Notes: generated from the letters alone by a model not told the origin. A DNA stretch of 64,000 nucleotides from Phyllostachys edulis (GCA_036346405.1 CM070550.1:11752115-11816114), one strand, 5' to 3'. Shown: positions 23,124 to 33,801, counted from the first letter of the stretch. Made by a program: numbers and translations.

Positions 23124-23955
23124 TAGGGATGGCAATGGGGCCCCATTCCCTATTCCCCGATGGAGAATTCACCTATTAGGGAGCAGGTTTGGGACTAGTT
23201 CTTTCCCCACGGGGATATTAATATGAAAAAAATATTCCCTATCGGGTGAGGCGGGGACGGGGCTATTCCCTTGCTCCCCATCCCCGTTACCCGATGGGCC
23301 CCCGATAACACAAGACACAACCCATTCCCTTAAGACCCGTAGCACTGCATAAGCATAACCCTAGCAGGCAGCAGCCGCCACCCAACTCTCCAACCCCAAG
23401 TCCCATTTCCCCTTCGTTCTTCCCATCCCAGTCCCAGCCGCCGCCCCCCAACTCCCAAACAGCCCGACGCCTCCTCCTCCTCTGCCAAAGCCGACGCCTC
23501 CTCCTCCTCCGCCAAAGCCGACGCCTCCTCCGCCGACGCCGACGCCTCCTCCTCCCGCACTCCCGCTCCTCCTTCCCTAACCGCCCAACGCCGATGCCGA
23601 CACCTCCTCCTCCGACGCCGACGCCGACGCCTCCTCCTCCCGGACTCTCGCTCCTCCTCCCCCAACAACCCGACGCCGACGCCGATGCGTCCTCCTCCGA
23701 CGCCGACGCCGATGACTCCGATTCATGATTTAGTTGTATATGTATGGCAGTATGAGTGTATCCATGAATCCATGGCTTGATAAATTTCGGGTCTGGGTCC
23801 CCACGGGGGCCCCGATAACCCGACAGGGACGAGGTACGGGGAAAAATAGTACCTGAGGACAGGGATGGGGATGGGGACGGGATTTTTTTTCTTGTCACGG
23901 GGATGGGGGATGGTCTACCATTCCCCGCCGGGGAATGGCCCCGTTGCCATCCCTA
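23124..23955. mobile_element. non-autonomous hAT nested in hAT copy A (832 bp)
   Basis: The ends are TAGGGATGGCAATGGGGCC (23124) and, reversed from 23955, TAGGGATGGCAACGGGGCC. The 8-bp target copies are ATGAGGGG (23116-23123) and ATGAGAGG (23956-23963), 7 of 8 identical. The terminal 12 bases equal those of the hAT at 5115-7126. The interior is a CCTCCTCC / GCCGACGCC tandem-repeat-rich stretch (23460-23715) with no transposase. Confidence 0.9.
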
Positions 23956-24708
23956 ATGAGAGGGGGTATGGTGCCTATTTATAGAAAAATTTTTGGATTT
24001 TTTCAATTTTTTGCTATTTTTTAAGCCCACAACAGTAAAAACAGGTCAAAAAACAGTCCAAAAATCTCACAACGGTCGAAATTTTTGGTCGTCTTGCGGG
24101 CACACTGACCAGACGACGACTGGCCCTCGCTGCTCCTTCTTCTTCTCCCCCCAAGCCCCAGCCTCGCCCGTGCCACCGCCTCGCCGACCGTCGGCCGCCG
24201 CCTCTCGCCTCCGGCGGCCTCATGACCCGCCAGATGCTCCTGCGACGAACTCCGCCTCGGAGGCTCCTCATGACCCGCTGAGGAGCCCACCTCCTCGCCT
24301 CCGGAGGCCTCCCCACGACCCCACCGAGGAGCCCGCCTCGGAGCCTCCCATGGCCGGCATGCCACATGCTGGCGCCGCCTCGCCTCCTCCTCCGCCTGCG
24401 CCGCGGCCGCCCCTCGCCTCCCTCCCCATACCAAGAAGCCGCACACAAAGACACAAAGCACAACCGTGCTTGCTGGTTGGTCGGCCGTCTGTTGGTTGCT
24501 GACGACAAGACAAAGATCGTCGTGCCGCATCCAAGCCGCCCACCAAAGGTCTTGAGATGGCGATCCAAGCACGGCCTAGGGTCTTGTGTCGAACCGGCAC
24601 GGTCCATAAACAGTACGGACCATACCGTACTTAGACCGAGCCTACAATATCGTGTTTCGTGCCGGCCATTTGGACGGCTCTACTCACCCACGGGCAGTGC
24701 CTCCAACT

Positions 24709-24715
24709 TATAAAA
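24709..24715 (+). promoter_or_regulatory. AOS TATA box
   Basis: TATAAAA lies 140 bp before the AOS ATG in a C-rich context. Everything upstream of 24683 is the hAT copy A; its target-site copy ends at 24690, so only 18 bp of native sequence remain between the duplicated target and the box. The older upstream promoter continues on the other side of the hAT, at or before 20512. Confidence 0.75.
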
Positions 24716-24848
24716 CGCCGCCCCGCACACGATCCGATTTATTATACCATACCGACTAGCGCCACCTGTAAGTCACACAAGTAGTGCCGTGGACTTGCTG
24801 TAGAGCGGGTAGTATTGTACTATTGTTGTAGTGCGCACCGATCAAGAA

Positions 24849-26366
24849 ATGACCGCGGCGACCTACCTCTCCTTCTCGTCGCCGTCGTGCGTCCGGCGGC
24901 CGACGAGGGCGGCCGCGTCGGCGACGGGCCGGCACGAGGTGGTGTCGCCGAAGCGGCCGCTGCCGCTGCGGAAGGTGCCGGGGGACTACGGCCCGCCGAT
25001 GGTGGGCGCGCTTCGGGATCGGCTCGAGTACTTCTACGGGCCCGGCGGGCGCGACGGCTTCTTCGCGTCCCGCGTCCGCGCGCACCGCGCCACGGTGGTG
25101 CGGCTCAACATGCCGCCGGGGCCCTTCGTGGCGCGGGACGCCCGCGTGGTGGCGCTCCTCGACGCCGCCTCCTTCCCCGTGCTCTTCGACACCTCGCTCG
25201 TCGACAAAACCGACCTCTTCACCGGCACCTTCATGCCCTCCACCAACCTCACCGGCGGCTACCGCGTGCTCTCTTACCTCGACCCCGCCGAGCCCAACCA
25301 CGCGCCGCTCAAGACCCTCCTTTTCTACCTCCTCTCCCACCGGCGCCAGCACGTGATCCCCAAGTTCCGCGACGTGTACGGCGACCTGTTCGGCCTCATG
25401 GAGAACGAGCTTGCGCGGGTCGGCAAGGCTGACTTCGTCCACTACAACGACGCCGCCGCGTTTGGCTTCCTCTGCCAGGCGCTCCTCGGCCGCGACCCGG
25501 CCGACTCCGCGCTCCGCGGCGACGGGCCCAAGCTGATCACCAAGTGGGTGCTGTTCCAGCTCAGCCCGCTGCTCAACCTCGGCCTGCCCACCCTCATCGA
25601 GGACGCCCTGTTCCACTCGTTCCGGCTCCCGCCGGCGCTCGTCAAGAAGGACTACGACCGCCTCGCCGACTTCTTCCGGGACGCGGCCAAGGCGGTGATC
25701 GACGAGGGCGAGCGCCTCGGCATTGCGCGCGAGGAGGCGGTGCACAACATCCTCTTCGCGCTGTGCTTCAATTCCTTCGGCGGCATGAAGATACTGTTCC
25801 CGTCGCTGGTGAAGTGGCTGGGCCGCGCCGGGGCCCGGGTGCACGGGCGGCTGGCGACGGAGGTGCGCAACGCCGTGCGCGAGAACGGCGGCGAGGTGAC
25901 GGTGAAGGCGCTCGCGGAGATGCCGCTGGTGAAGTCGGCCGTGTACGAGGCGCTGCGCATCGAGCCGCCGGTGGCGATGCAGTACGGGCGGGCGAAGCGG
26001 GACATGGTGGTGGAGAGCCACGACTACGGGTACGAGGTGCGCGAGGGGGAGATGCTGTTCGGGTACCAGCCCATGGCCACCAAGGACGCGCGCGTCTTCG
26101 CGCGCCCCGAGGAGTACGTGCCGGACAGGTTCCTCGGCGAGGACGGCGCGCGGCTGCTGCGGCACGTCGTCTGGTCCAACGGGCCCGAGACAGCGTCGCC
26201 CACGCTGCAGGACAAGCAGTGCGCGGGCAAAGACTTCGTCGTGCTCGTCGCCCGCCTCCTCGTCGCCGAGCTCTTCATCCGGTACGACTCGTTCGACGTC
26301 GTGGTCGGCACCTCCGCGCTCGGGTCGTCGGTGACCGTCACCTCTCTCAAGAAGGCCACATTCTGA
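24849..26366 (+). CDS. AOS: allene oxide synthase (CYP74A), intact single-exon gene
   Basis: AOS is a plastid cytochrome P450 that dehydrates 13-hydroperoxy-linolenic acid to an unstable allene oxide, the first committed step to jasmonate. The frame from ATG 24849 (AAGAAATGA context) is 505 residues, normal for grass AOS. A Ser/Ala/Arg-rich N-terminus of about 40 residues fits a chloroplast transit peptide. Landmarks: KVPGDYGPP; DLFTGTF with Phe124, which I believe matches Arabidopsis F137 that separates AOS from hydroperoxide lyase; the I-helix FNSFGG (307-312) with Asn308 and no oxygen-activating Thr; EALR (367-370); and the haem Cys458 in KQCAGKDF. It ends SLKKATF. A GTG at 24831 opens the frame slightly earlier but is not a plausible start. 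There are no introns. A hAT sits just upstream of the TATA box, and a second copy lies 2.2 kb downstream. Confidence 0.97.
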   Translation: MTAATYLSFSSPSCVRRPTRAAASATGRHEVVSPKRPLPLRKVPGDYGPPMVGALRDRLEYFYGPGGRDGFFASRVRAHRATVVRLNMPPGPFVARDARVVALLDAASFPVLFDTSLVDKTDLFTGTFMPSTNLTGGYRVLSYLDPAEPNHAPLKTLLFYLLSHRRQHVIPKFRDVYGDLFGLMENELARVGKADFVHYNDAAAFGFLCQALLGRDPADSALRGDGPKLITKWVLFQLSPLLNLGLPTLIEDALFHSFRLPPALVKKDYDRLADFFRDAAKAVIDEGERLGIAREEAVHNILFALCFNSFGGMKILFPSLVKWLGRAGARVHGRLATEVRNAVRENGGEVTVKALAEMPLVKSAVYEALRIEPPVAMQYGRAKRDMVVESHDYGYEVREGEMLFGYQPMATKDARVFARPEEYVPDRFLGEDGARLLRHVVWSNGPETASPTLQDKQCAGKDFVVLVARLLVAELFIRYDSFDVVVGTSALGSSVTVTSLKKATF

Positions 26367-26785
26367 TCGCCGGTCAAAGTCGCCGGAGATCGGCCACGTG
26401 TACTTTTTTTTTCCCCTTTTCACCAGTAGTATTTCACCATGTGATCGACTTGTATGGAGGTGTAACAGATTTTCTTTTCTTAGTAAAAATTATACAATTT
26501 TTTCCCCAGCGATCTTTGGACCTTTGGTGTCTTGAGATGTTTGTGGCTTCCTGGCAAGACGAGGGAAGTGCCACTCCTAGTGCTTCTGTTCAAGTTGTCC
26601 ATCTATAATGGATTAAGATTCCAGAGAGTAGGTGGATGGTGATTGCAGGAACCATGTTCTGTTCATGTGCTGTTATTAATTAGATGGATGGGGGTGCAAG
26701 TTATTGGGACTAATTCAACAGGAGACCCACTTACATTTCTTTATCTTTGGACAACGATAGGATGTGTACGTCCGGCAGCGGATAA
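26367..26785 (+). other. AOS 3' UTR and downstream flank
   Basis: This is a T-rich tail after the AOS stop. A (T)9 tract and AT-rich stretches such as TTAGTAAAAATTATAC (26480) could hold poly(A) signals. No ORF with support was found. Confidence 0.45.
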
Positions 26786-26950
26786 AAAAAATCAGACGCT
26801 TCGTCCTCCCTCCCACGTCGTAACGCACCAACAGCTCATTCACTCAATCCCTCACCCACCACACCGGCGCTGATCCTCTGCATTTGAAGAAGGTAACGCA
26901 GAGGTGGCATTAGTGCATATCTGGGCCACTCATCCAAAATGAACGGCCTA
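26786..26950. repeat. dispersed repeat shared with 36305-36470
   Basis: CTCCCACGTCGTAACGCACC and ACTCAATCCCTCACCCACCA match 36410-36466 in the same orientation with about 12 differences. The adjoining GCAGAGGTGGCATTAGTGCA and CACTCATCC...GAACGG match 36308-36385 in the opposite orientation. The parent element was not identified. Confidence 0.6.
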
Positions 26951-27093
26951 CAACAGTAAAAGATGGAAGGGGGGCACTGCCGCACTGCCCAGGCAGGGAG
27001 AAAGCGCCAAGTATACTATTTGGGCGCCAAAACTACTATACTGTTGCGTCTGTTCCCTCCTCTCAGTCTCTCTGCTCCCTCTTTTGGTCTTAG

Positions 27094-28440
27094 TGTAGGA
27101 TCAGAAAAGCGACTAGAGGGAGGATGAATAGGAGCACGAACACTTTTTCACCTTAATTGAATTCAATACTAACTTCACTCCAATAGCTATAAAAGCTATG
27201 AATATCAATATTCAAGCACAGTGGAAGACTTGTATTGAATCCAATCAAAACCCCGACGCAAAACACCCAAAATTACCAAAAACCCAAATCTCAAAGTGTT
27301 GGGCGGTCTGACCTCTCAAATTGGCGGTCTGACTCCTTTGCCTAGCGATCAGACCGCTGATTTTGGCTGTCAGACCGCCTCTGACGATGAACAGGAAAAT
27401 CAGCACAATCAGCCTGAAAACCCGAAACGAAAATCGGTCTAACTTTTGATCCGTAAGGCCAAACTTGACCAAATTTGGAACACGCCTTCCTAAGGATATT
27501 AGGAACCTATTCCAAGTGGAGATTGAGTAGATCCATGTCAAAGTTTTGACCTTTTTCTGTTTTACCGAAGGAGGGTTCAAAACCGGGCAAAAACCAAAAA
27601 CTTGATCCAAATCTTGCTCGTGGAGGATTGATGATCTAGATGATCCTAGATGTATTCCCACACATCATAGCAAGGTAAAAGAGGGCACGAAACAAACCAC
27701 GTGTAGATTGATCCAGCGACTCTCATCGTGTCGGCAAGTCTCTCCCATCCGGTTCCCACCGGACCACCTTGGCACTTGCACCGACTCCCGCACCGCTTGA
27801 TCCAACCAGTCGCACCGAACTGCCCGTTCGGTCACCTTCATCCATTCTGCGCCATACTTGAGTCACTTGACCTCACCTGGCATCCATGATCGTTCTGGAC
27901 CTCAGCTCTCCAAGCTTAGTCCCGATCCTCCTCGCCGTTGACCGTCGTTGACCTCCAAGCCACCTGCACAGCAATAGACAAGCAAACACGAATCCGGGAA
28001 CAAGTTCTTCACAACTTGACCCACGTTAGCCAAAACATGCAATATGCAACACATATGCATTATCAACAAGGAAATGACCTATCCCAAAATCAATCCATAA
28101 CTAATATCATCATTCTGCACAAAAACCGGTCAAATCGCCATTCGGTGGTCCGACCGCCCACAGACCGAACCGAAAATCAATTGAAGACAAGGCGGTCGAC
28201 CGCCACCGAGCCGGCTCGACCGCCACATAGAAATCGGTCGACCACCGAGACTCGACAGATTCAAAGAACTTTGACGAAAACGATTGAAACTTCAAACCAA
28301 AAGCAACATTGCCAATTGTTTCATCATCCTAAGATCATGGGCATATCCCCATGATATCCACACTTAGTTTTCTCCATCTGCTCTCAACGTGTGAAGATGT
28401 ATAAAGAAAGCAATTGTGCACATAATAATAAGTGATAGAG
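27094..28440. repeat. unclassified repeat remnant with GCGGTCTGAC motifs
   Basis: TGTAGGATCAGAAAAGCGAC followed by AGAGGGAGGATGAATAGGAG resembles the start of high-copy grass repeats. GGCGGTCTGAC / GTCAGACCGC motifs recur at 27300-27385, with related GGTCGACCGCC forms at 28130-28240. There is no coding frame with support. Ends and class were not resolved. Confidence 0.4.
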
Positions 28441-28552
28441 TGTGAGGAAGACGCGATTGGCTAGAATTCAGACAAGCCAGTCAAATCTCATTGCTTTAAT
28501 TGAATCATTAGATTTTGCTTGGTATTTGATCTACAAAGTTTTGGGCAAAACT

Positions 28553-31500
28553 TACAGCTGGCCAAACGGACGGCCCGGTCCGGTACGGGCCTATATCGAC
28601 ACGGCCTGTTTAGGCCCACAAACTATTCATGCTGTGTTGGGCCAACCCACGTGCTGGGGTGACGACCTAGGCATGGCCCGTTGGCTATTCGTGCCGTGCG
28701 GGCTAGCATGAGCCCGTTTAACCCGTTTGACCCGACAGAATGAAAAAAAATCCAGAAAAAATAGAAAAATGTGTAGAATTCAAAAGTAGACATGAAAATT
28801 TTAAAAAATGAGACAATCATATTGAAAATGTAATAAAGAGTTTTATTAATGTCCAACTGGCTGCCTCGTTAAAATCTTCGCCAAGTAAAAACTCAAAATG
28901 AGAGATCCTGAGCAAAGGAAAAAGAGTACAACCTATAGCTCTGCATACATAATACATCATTGTTCAATGTGTCGGTGTTACTGTCATTGTCTAAGTACAG
29001 ATTTTCGAACACCTCCAACAACTCTGGATTTTTCACAAAGTGTTGTGTTCGTGAATCAGCTTGTTCACAGTCCTTCACAGTTAGAAGGATCTCCGTCATC
29101 TCACTTGTAAGACTTGTTCTTCTCTCCTCGAATATTCTTCCAAAAAGACTGAAAGCAGACTCGGAGGAAACCATAGAGACAGGAATAGTTAACACATCAC
29201 GTGCAAGTATGGATAGCACGGGATATGTTAACTTATGGGTTTGCTACTATTGCAAGATGTCGAAGCCTTCTAAGTTGAAATCCACCGTATCGCTATCCAT
29301 ATAGGTGGATAGTTCTCCCCTCTTTGTGGGTCTTGGCTGAGCAGACGATGGTGTAGAAGAAGAAGACCTGGATCTGGACCTGAAGGAAGAGGCACCGAAG
29401 ATCGTGCCCCACATATTTGTCTTCCTACTCGAGGTGGGGACTACTGGAAGTCGTTGCGAGCGGACTCCCCGAAATTTATTTTCATACCTTTGGTAAACCT
29501 CGTATAACTGAGAATGAACTTCTGCAAAATAGTCAGTATAGTCTAGCCCCATAACATCACTAAGAAGATCAAATATAGTACCAAATGCATGAATTTTAGC
29601 CCTAGGATCTAAAAGAATGCAAATACATATAGGTAAGGGATTTCTCTCCAATATTTATGGTATTTAGATTTCATGGAAACAATAGCATAGCGTAAAACTA
29701 AGTCATCTTAATATATTTTCAATTGAGTAGCAATCCGTAAAATAGTATGCACAATGATAGGAGATATTAGATAGTAGACAGCGGACAAAGCAACAGTTGC
29801 CTCATAAAAAATTTCTAAAAACGACAGTATCTTTTCAGCATTGAACCAATGTTGCTTAGTTATTAGTATAATACCATCAGTGCTATGATAGTGCGTTTGA
29901 ATAAAAACAGAAAAAGTGCTCTTGTATGGTAAAAGATTCTTAAGCATGAGGTAAGTAGAGTTCCGTTTTACCTCCATGTCCAAACCGAACTTTCTTGGAC
30001 GTACACCCATCGCCCTGCATAAGTTCTTATATTGTGTTATTCTTACGTTAAAATTATTCAAGAAAGAAATCGCATCGCGAAAAGCTTTAATATACGGACT
30101 TAACCTCTTCAAACCACATTTCACTATAAGGTTGATAATATGACAAGCGCATCGTTGATGTAACAAGAAGGAATCAGCATATGTACTCAACACTGGAGTA
30201 AGAATGTCCATGGCCCTAGAGTTTGAAGTGGCGTTGTCTAAAGTAATTGCGAATATTTTATTTGTAAGACCAAAGTCTTTCAAGACTTTGATAATACAAT
30301 TCGCAATATTCTCACATGTGTGTGCTACATCAATTAGTTTCAAAGCTATAATCATTTTCTCCATTACCCAGTTGTCATTAACATAATGTGCAACTACACT
30401 AAGGTAATACTCCCTAGCCCGACCACTCCATATGTCCGAGGTCAGGGCCACCGAAAATGCGCACATACTAAATAGTTCCTTTATTTTATTACAACGTTCA
30501 TTATAGTATTTTACTAGATCCCTAGTTGTTGTCTGTCTAAAAACAGAAGAAATCTAGAATTATGCGCAGTCATAATGTAATTTTAGAAAGCAGACTCGCC
30601 AAAGCCTAATGGCAAATCCTCAGAAGCAATTAAACGACAGAAAGATTGGCAGGCTACCTGAGGATCGTAGTCCCAGCTACATATCGTACCGTTGGGGTTG
30701 TATTGCAGCTGCGTCTGCCTTATCATCAATCCTTGCTTGGCTCGACATCTTGTAGCATGTCTTAAGGTACCTCATTTCCCGCTGCATCTTGCTTAGTTGT
30801 CCTGTCAAAATTCTCCCACATTCCTGATGTAGACGATATCGACCTTTTTGCTCCGGTTGCCGTGGAGCCTGATGCTGCCATGGAGCCCGATGATGGAACT
30901 CCGCCTTGCTCTTTCGGTGAAATCTCCGGTTGGCTTGAGGCAGCCGCAGCCGCCTCCATGAACGCAATTTCCTCTGGTGAAAGTCCATAATCACCAAGAG
31001 CAAAGCTGTCTTAAGGACTGTCCATAACGAAAACTGCAAAATCGAAACTAACACTATTACTACTTTCATCATAGCATAACAAGAACTAACAATAAAAGTA
31101 TTACAAAAATAGTATTGTACCTCTTTTGCTGACTTGCGGCTGAAAATTGAATTTTCCAAATTTTGGCACAAATTTTTTGCATTTTGCCAAATTAGCTCAA
31201 CACACATTTGAATTTGCACAACACAATTTCAAAGAGAGAATGGAGAATGAAGGGTCTTTGAATGGGGGAAGGGTATGGAGGCTATTTATAGGGAGGGGTA
31301 TGGAGGCTATTTATAGGAATTTTTTTTTGGATTTTTTGCTATTTTTTATGACCCAAACGGTCAAGAACGGTCATAAAAAAGGGCAATAAAGCCCCAACGG
31401 TCGATTTGTCGGTAGTGCCATGCCGAGCATGACCCATGAGCTGCCACCGCCTGCCCTGACCTGCCTGTTGCTTGCCCGGACGGGCCCCCCTACCCGCCCC

Positions 31501-32314
31501 CTTCATCTTCCCCTACCCCCACTGCGTGCCACGCAAAGACTAGCAATGATCAAGAAGACCGCCGCCGCCTTCTCCTCCGCGCAAGCCGACCGGCCAAGAC
31601 CACCACCGCCTCGCTCGCCGCCTCCTCCTTGCCTCCTTGCTCGGCCACAGACCGCCTCTCGCTTGCACCGCCGAGCGTCGAGCCGCCTCCTCACCTTCGC
31701 TCCGTGCCTTCACGCCTCCTCACCTCCTCGTTCGCACCGCCGAGCCACCTCCGCGCCTCCCCGCCTAAGTCACCTCCTCGCCGCACCGCCTCCTCCGGTC
31801 CTCCTTCACCCTCAATGTCGGCCCGCACCGCGCCCTCCCCTCCGGCCCTCCCCCTATTCCTCTCCCTCTCTCTCCGCCTCTCCCTCTCCCTTTGCTGCTA
31901 TGTGCCCGTCGCCCATGCTGGCCGTCCGCATTCTCTCTCTGGCACGAGCCGCCTCCTTCCCCCCTCTTCTCTCTCTCTCGCTCTCCTCTCTCCTTTGTCT
32001 TGGGCGGACGCCACACCGCCTCCTTTCCTCTCAGCTCTCCCTCTCCCTTAGCACCGACGTCGCCTCCTATGTGGCCTCCGGCGTGTGCGGGCTAGATGGG
32101 CCCTACCGGGCTGGCCGGGCTCGTGCCATGCCTGGCACGACCCGACACTGTTCATGTCGTGCTGGGCCGGCGCACCGTGCTAGGGTAGCGACCCAAGCAC
32201 GACACAGGTTCTCGTGTCGGGCCGACACGGCCCATGAACAGTGCGGGTCGTGCCGGGCCTACAGTGGCGTGCTGTGGGCCAGCCCGGTAGGCACGGCCCA
32301 TCTGGCCAGCTCTA
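28553..32314 (-). mobile_element. hAT transposon copy B (RICESLEEPER-like, 3762 bp)
   Basis: The left end is TACAGCTGGCCAAACGG (28553). The right end, reversed from 32314, is TAGAGCTGGCCAGATGG. A perfect 8-bp target duplication GCAAAACT flanks it (28545-28552 and 32315-32322). The transposase pseudogene is on the minus strand, as in copy A, so both copies have the same orientation on either side of AOS. The block 31420-32060 is GC- and CT-rich and differs in sequence from the GC-rich block at the same position in copy A, while the outer 200-250 bp of both copies are again related. Confidence 0.96.
28893..31025 (-). pseudogene. hAT transposase (RICESLEEPER type), frameshifted
   Basis: ATG 31025 begins MDSP and meets TAA at codon 5. 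The frame resumes with LGDYGLSPEEIAFMEAAAAA, then SSTSGMWENFDRTTK, which looks like the first part of a BED finger, but its Cys/His residues are absent. Later parts: ALTSDIWSGRAREYYLSVV and ITLDNATSNSRAMDIL (30450-30200), CACHIINLIVKCGLKRL (30130), LYEVYQRYENKFRG (29500), and the dimerisation domain LSILARDVLTIPVSMVSSES (29219-29160). Breaks occur near 30480-30570, 29710 and 29240. It is homologous over most of its length to the pseudogene at 20942-22887. Confidence 0.9.
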
Positions 32315-32322
32315 GCAAAACT

Positions 32323-32672
32323 TCGTGACTTTGAAGAGACTTATTTATTGGTTGATAGTGTAACATAACAACCTCAACAAGAAAATCGAAGACAAGATTA
32401 AAAGAATCTTCCATTACTCCCACTAATCAACCCGAAGAACCAACACCATTTAAACAACATGAAAAATTATCTCATATTACTGGACTAAAGAAGAGGCAGG
32501 TTCAGAGGGGTGGAACGAAGCGAAAGTAAAATTGGATTGACAAGTTCCACAAGAAAAAGAATAAAGCAGACAAAATGGTCCCTGAAGCCAAATCTCAAGA
32601 ACAGGAGAAAAGCTTCACAAACAATGAACAAGTGTTTTTAGAATATGGGTTCTTTGCAACTTATCTTTGAAC
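32323..32672 (+). other. degenerate ORF-like stretch between two hAT elements
   Basis: One frame reads EKLSHITGLKKRQVQRGGTK, a stop, then NWIDKFHKKKNKADKMVPEA and EQVFLEYGFFATYL before the hAT at 32673. Removing the 28553-32314 hAT joins upstream sequence to AKLRDFEETYLLVDSV. The Lys-rich composition looks protein-like, but no family is recognised. It may be an older element or gene interrupted twice by hAT insertions. Confidence 0.3.
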
Positions 32673-33119
32673 TAGGGAAAAAAACCGCCGATTCTGAGCA
32701 GTAACCACGCAGAATCGGATTTACCGGCCGGTCCCAGGAGAAAAAATACCGACTGAAAACTTTCAAACTTGAATTTGAATTTTTGACTGCATAATGTCAT
32801 TCCTATGTTGGTTTAGGTCTTGTTTGTGCTAGAATACATATTGCATGATATGCTTGAATTAATATAGAACGATCAATTCATCAATATTTATTTGTGCATC
32901 TGTGCTATGTAGAGATATTCATATTTGCATGGGCACTTTGATGATCTTGAGTTCTTGACCTGACCTGAGTTGGTTTGATGATCTTAACCTGATCTGAGCT
33001 GTGGTCCATGGCATATAGACTTTTTAGCGTCATGGCATCGCATAGAGTTTGTACTGAAGCCAATGTGATGAAGTAGTATCACTTTATATACATGCCAATA
33101 TGCCATTTTTGTAGCAACA

Positions 33120-33480
33120 GGCCCTACACATGTGCTTGCCATTTGGTCTTGCTTTTGGCTTGTCTCCCCCCTCTTGCTTTTGCATTGGATGCTCTCTTCC
33201 CCCTCTTGCTTTTGCTGCAGCAGCACTCTCGCCTCCCCCCTTTTGCTTCTTGAGTTGCAGCACCTCTCTTCTCCCCCCTTTTGCTTCTTGATTGGCAGCA
33301 ACTAGCAGCCGGTAGCAGTAGCAGCGGCATCGGTGGTGGCAGGCGGCGGCGACGGCAGCAGGATCAGGGAGTAGCGGTGGTAGCAGCAGTAGCAGGAGGA
33401 GCAGCAGGCGGCGGCGGCGGCAAGCAATGGCAAGGAAGGAAGGCATCGGAGGCGGCAAGCAAGGAATCAAGGCAAGCAGT
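33120..33480. repeat. low-complexity CCCCCTTTTGCTTCTTG and GCAGCAG tracts
   Basis: CCCCCC(T)CTTTTGCTT-type units repeat about four times (33165-33295). They are followed by a CGG/CAG/GTAGCAG-rich stretch (33305-33440). The region lies upstream of the transposase frame inside the hAT at 32673. Confidence 0.6.
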
Positions 33481-33801
33481 TCGAAACTAATTGTTTAGTG
33501 CTTCTTTGATGTAGATAGGATAAATTTCATACATTAGTTTGTACGGATAGAGATTACAAACATTTGTTTGATCAAGGGTTTGTTCGTTCAACAAAAAAAA
33601 TCATGTACCAAAGCCTATTGATTCCCTGCCCATTATTGTATTTAGTCCATGTTGGCATTTGTATATTCAGATATAGTCAGGACTAGTGATAGACATCCTA
33701 GGTAGATGAGTAGCTCTATTATTAAGAGGTTCATTTGTGATTCAGCTCACAGGGCCATGATAGCCATATTGAACACATTGTGGTATGGATTATTGTAGGT
33801 G

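Larger units (their letters stand above)
20513..24682 (-). mobile_element. hAT transposon copy A (RICESLEEPER-like, 4170 bp), inserted in the AOS promoter
   Basis: The left end is CAGACCTGGCCAAATGGGCC (20513). The right end, reversed from 24682, is TAGAGCCGTCCAAATGGCC. The 8-bp target copies are CTCACCCC (20505-20512) and CTCACCCA (24683-24690), 7 of 8 identical. The transposase pseudogene lies on the minus strand (20942-22887). GGCACGGCC-type motifs crowd both subterminal regions. A smaller hAT (23124-23955) is nested inside. The stretch 24090-24500 is a GC-rich low-complexity cassette. The element is closely related to copy B at 28553-32314, and its right end is 26 bp upstream of the AOS TATA box. 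Confidence 0.93.

Noticed and set aside
23287..23898. 203-codon minus-strand frame
   Set aside because: Gly/Arg/Ser/Ala repeats from GGAGGA/GCGTCGGC low-complexity DNA inside a non-autonomous hAT.
24756..26423. 555-codon open frame on the minus strand opposite AOS
   Set aside because: It is a high-GC antisense shadow of the AOS coding sequence. It has no recognisable domain, and the plus-strand frame is a clear CYP74.
25544..26608. 354-codon plus-strand frame overlapping AOS
   Set aside because: An Arg/Gly/Ala-rich shifted frame of AOS third-position GC bias, not a gene.
31420..32328. 302-codon frame in hAT copy B
   Set aside because: Pro/Ser/Arg-rich low-complexity translation of a CT/GC-rich block. 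It overlaps the hAT terminus and has no domain.
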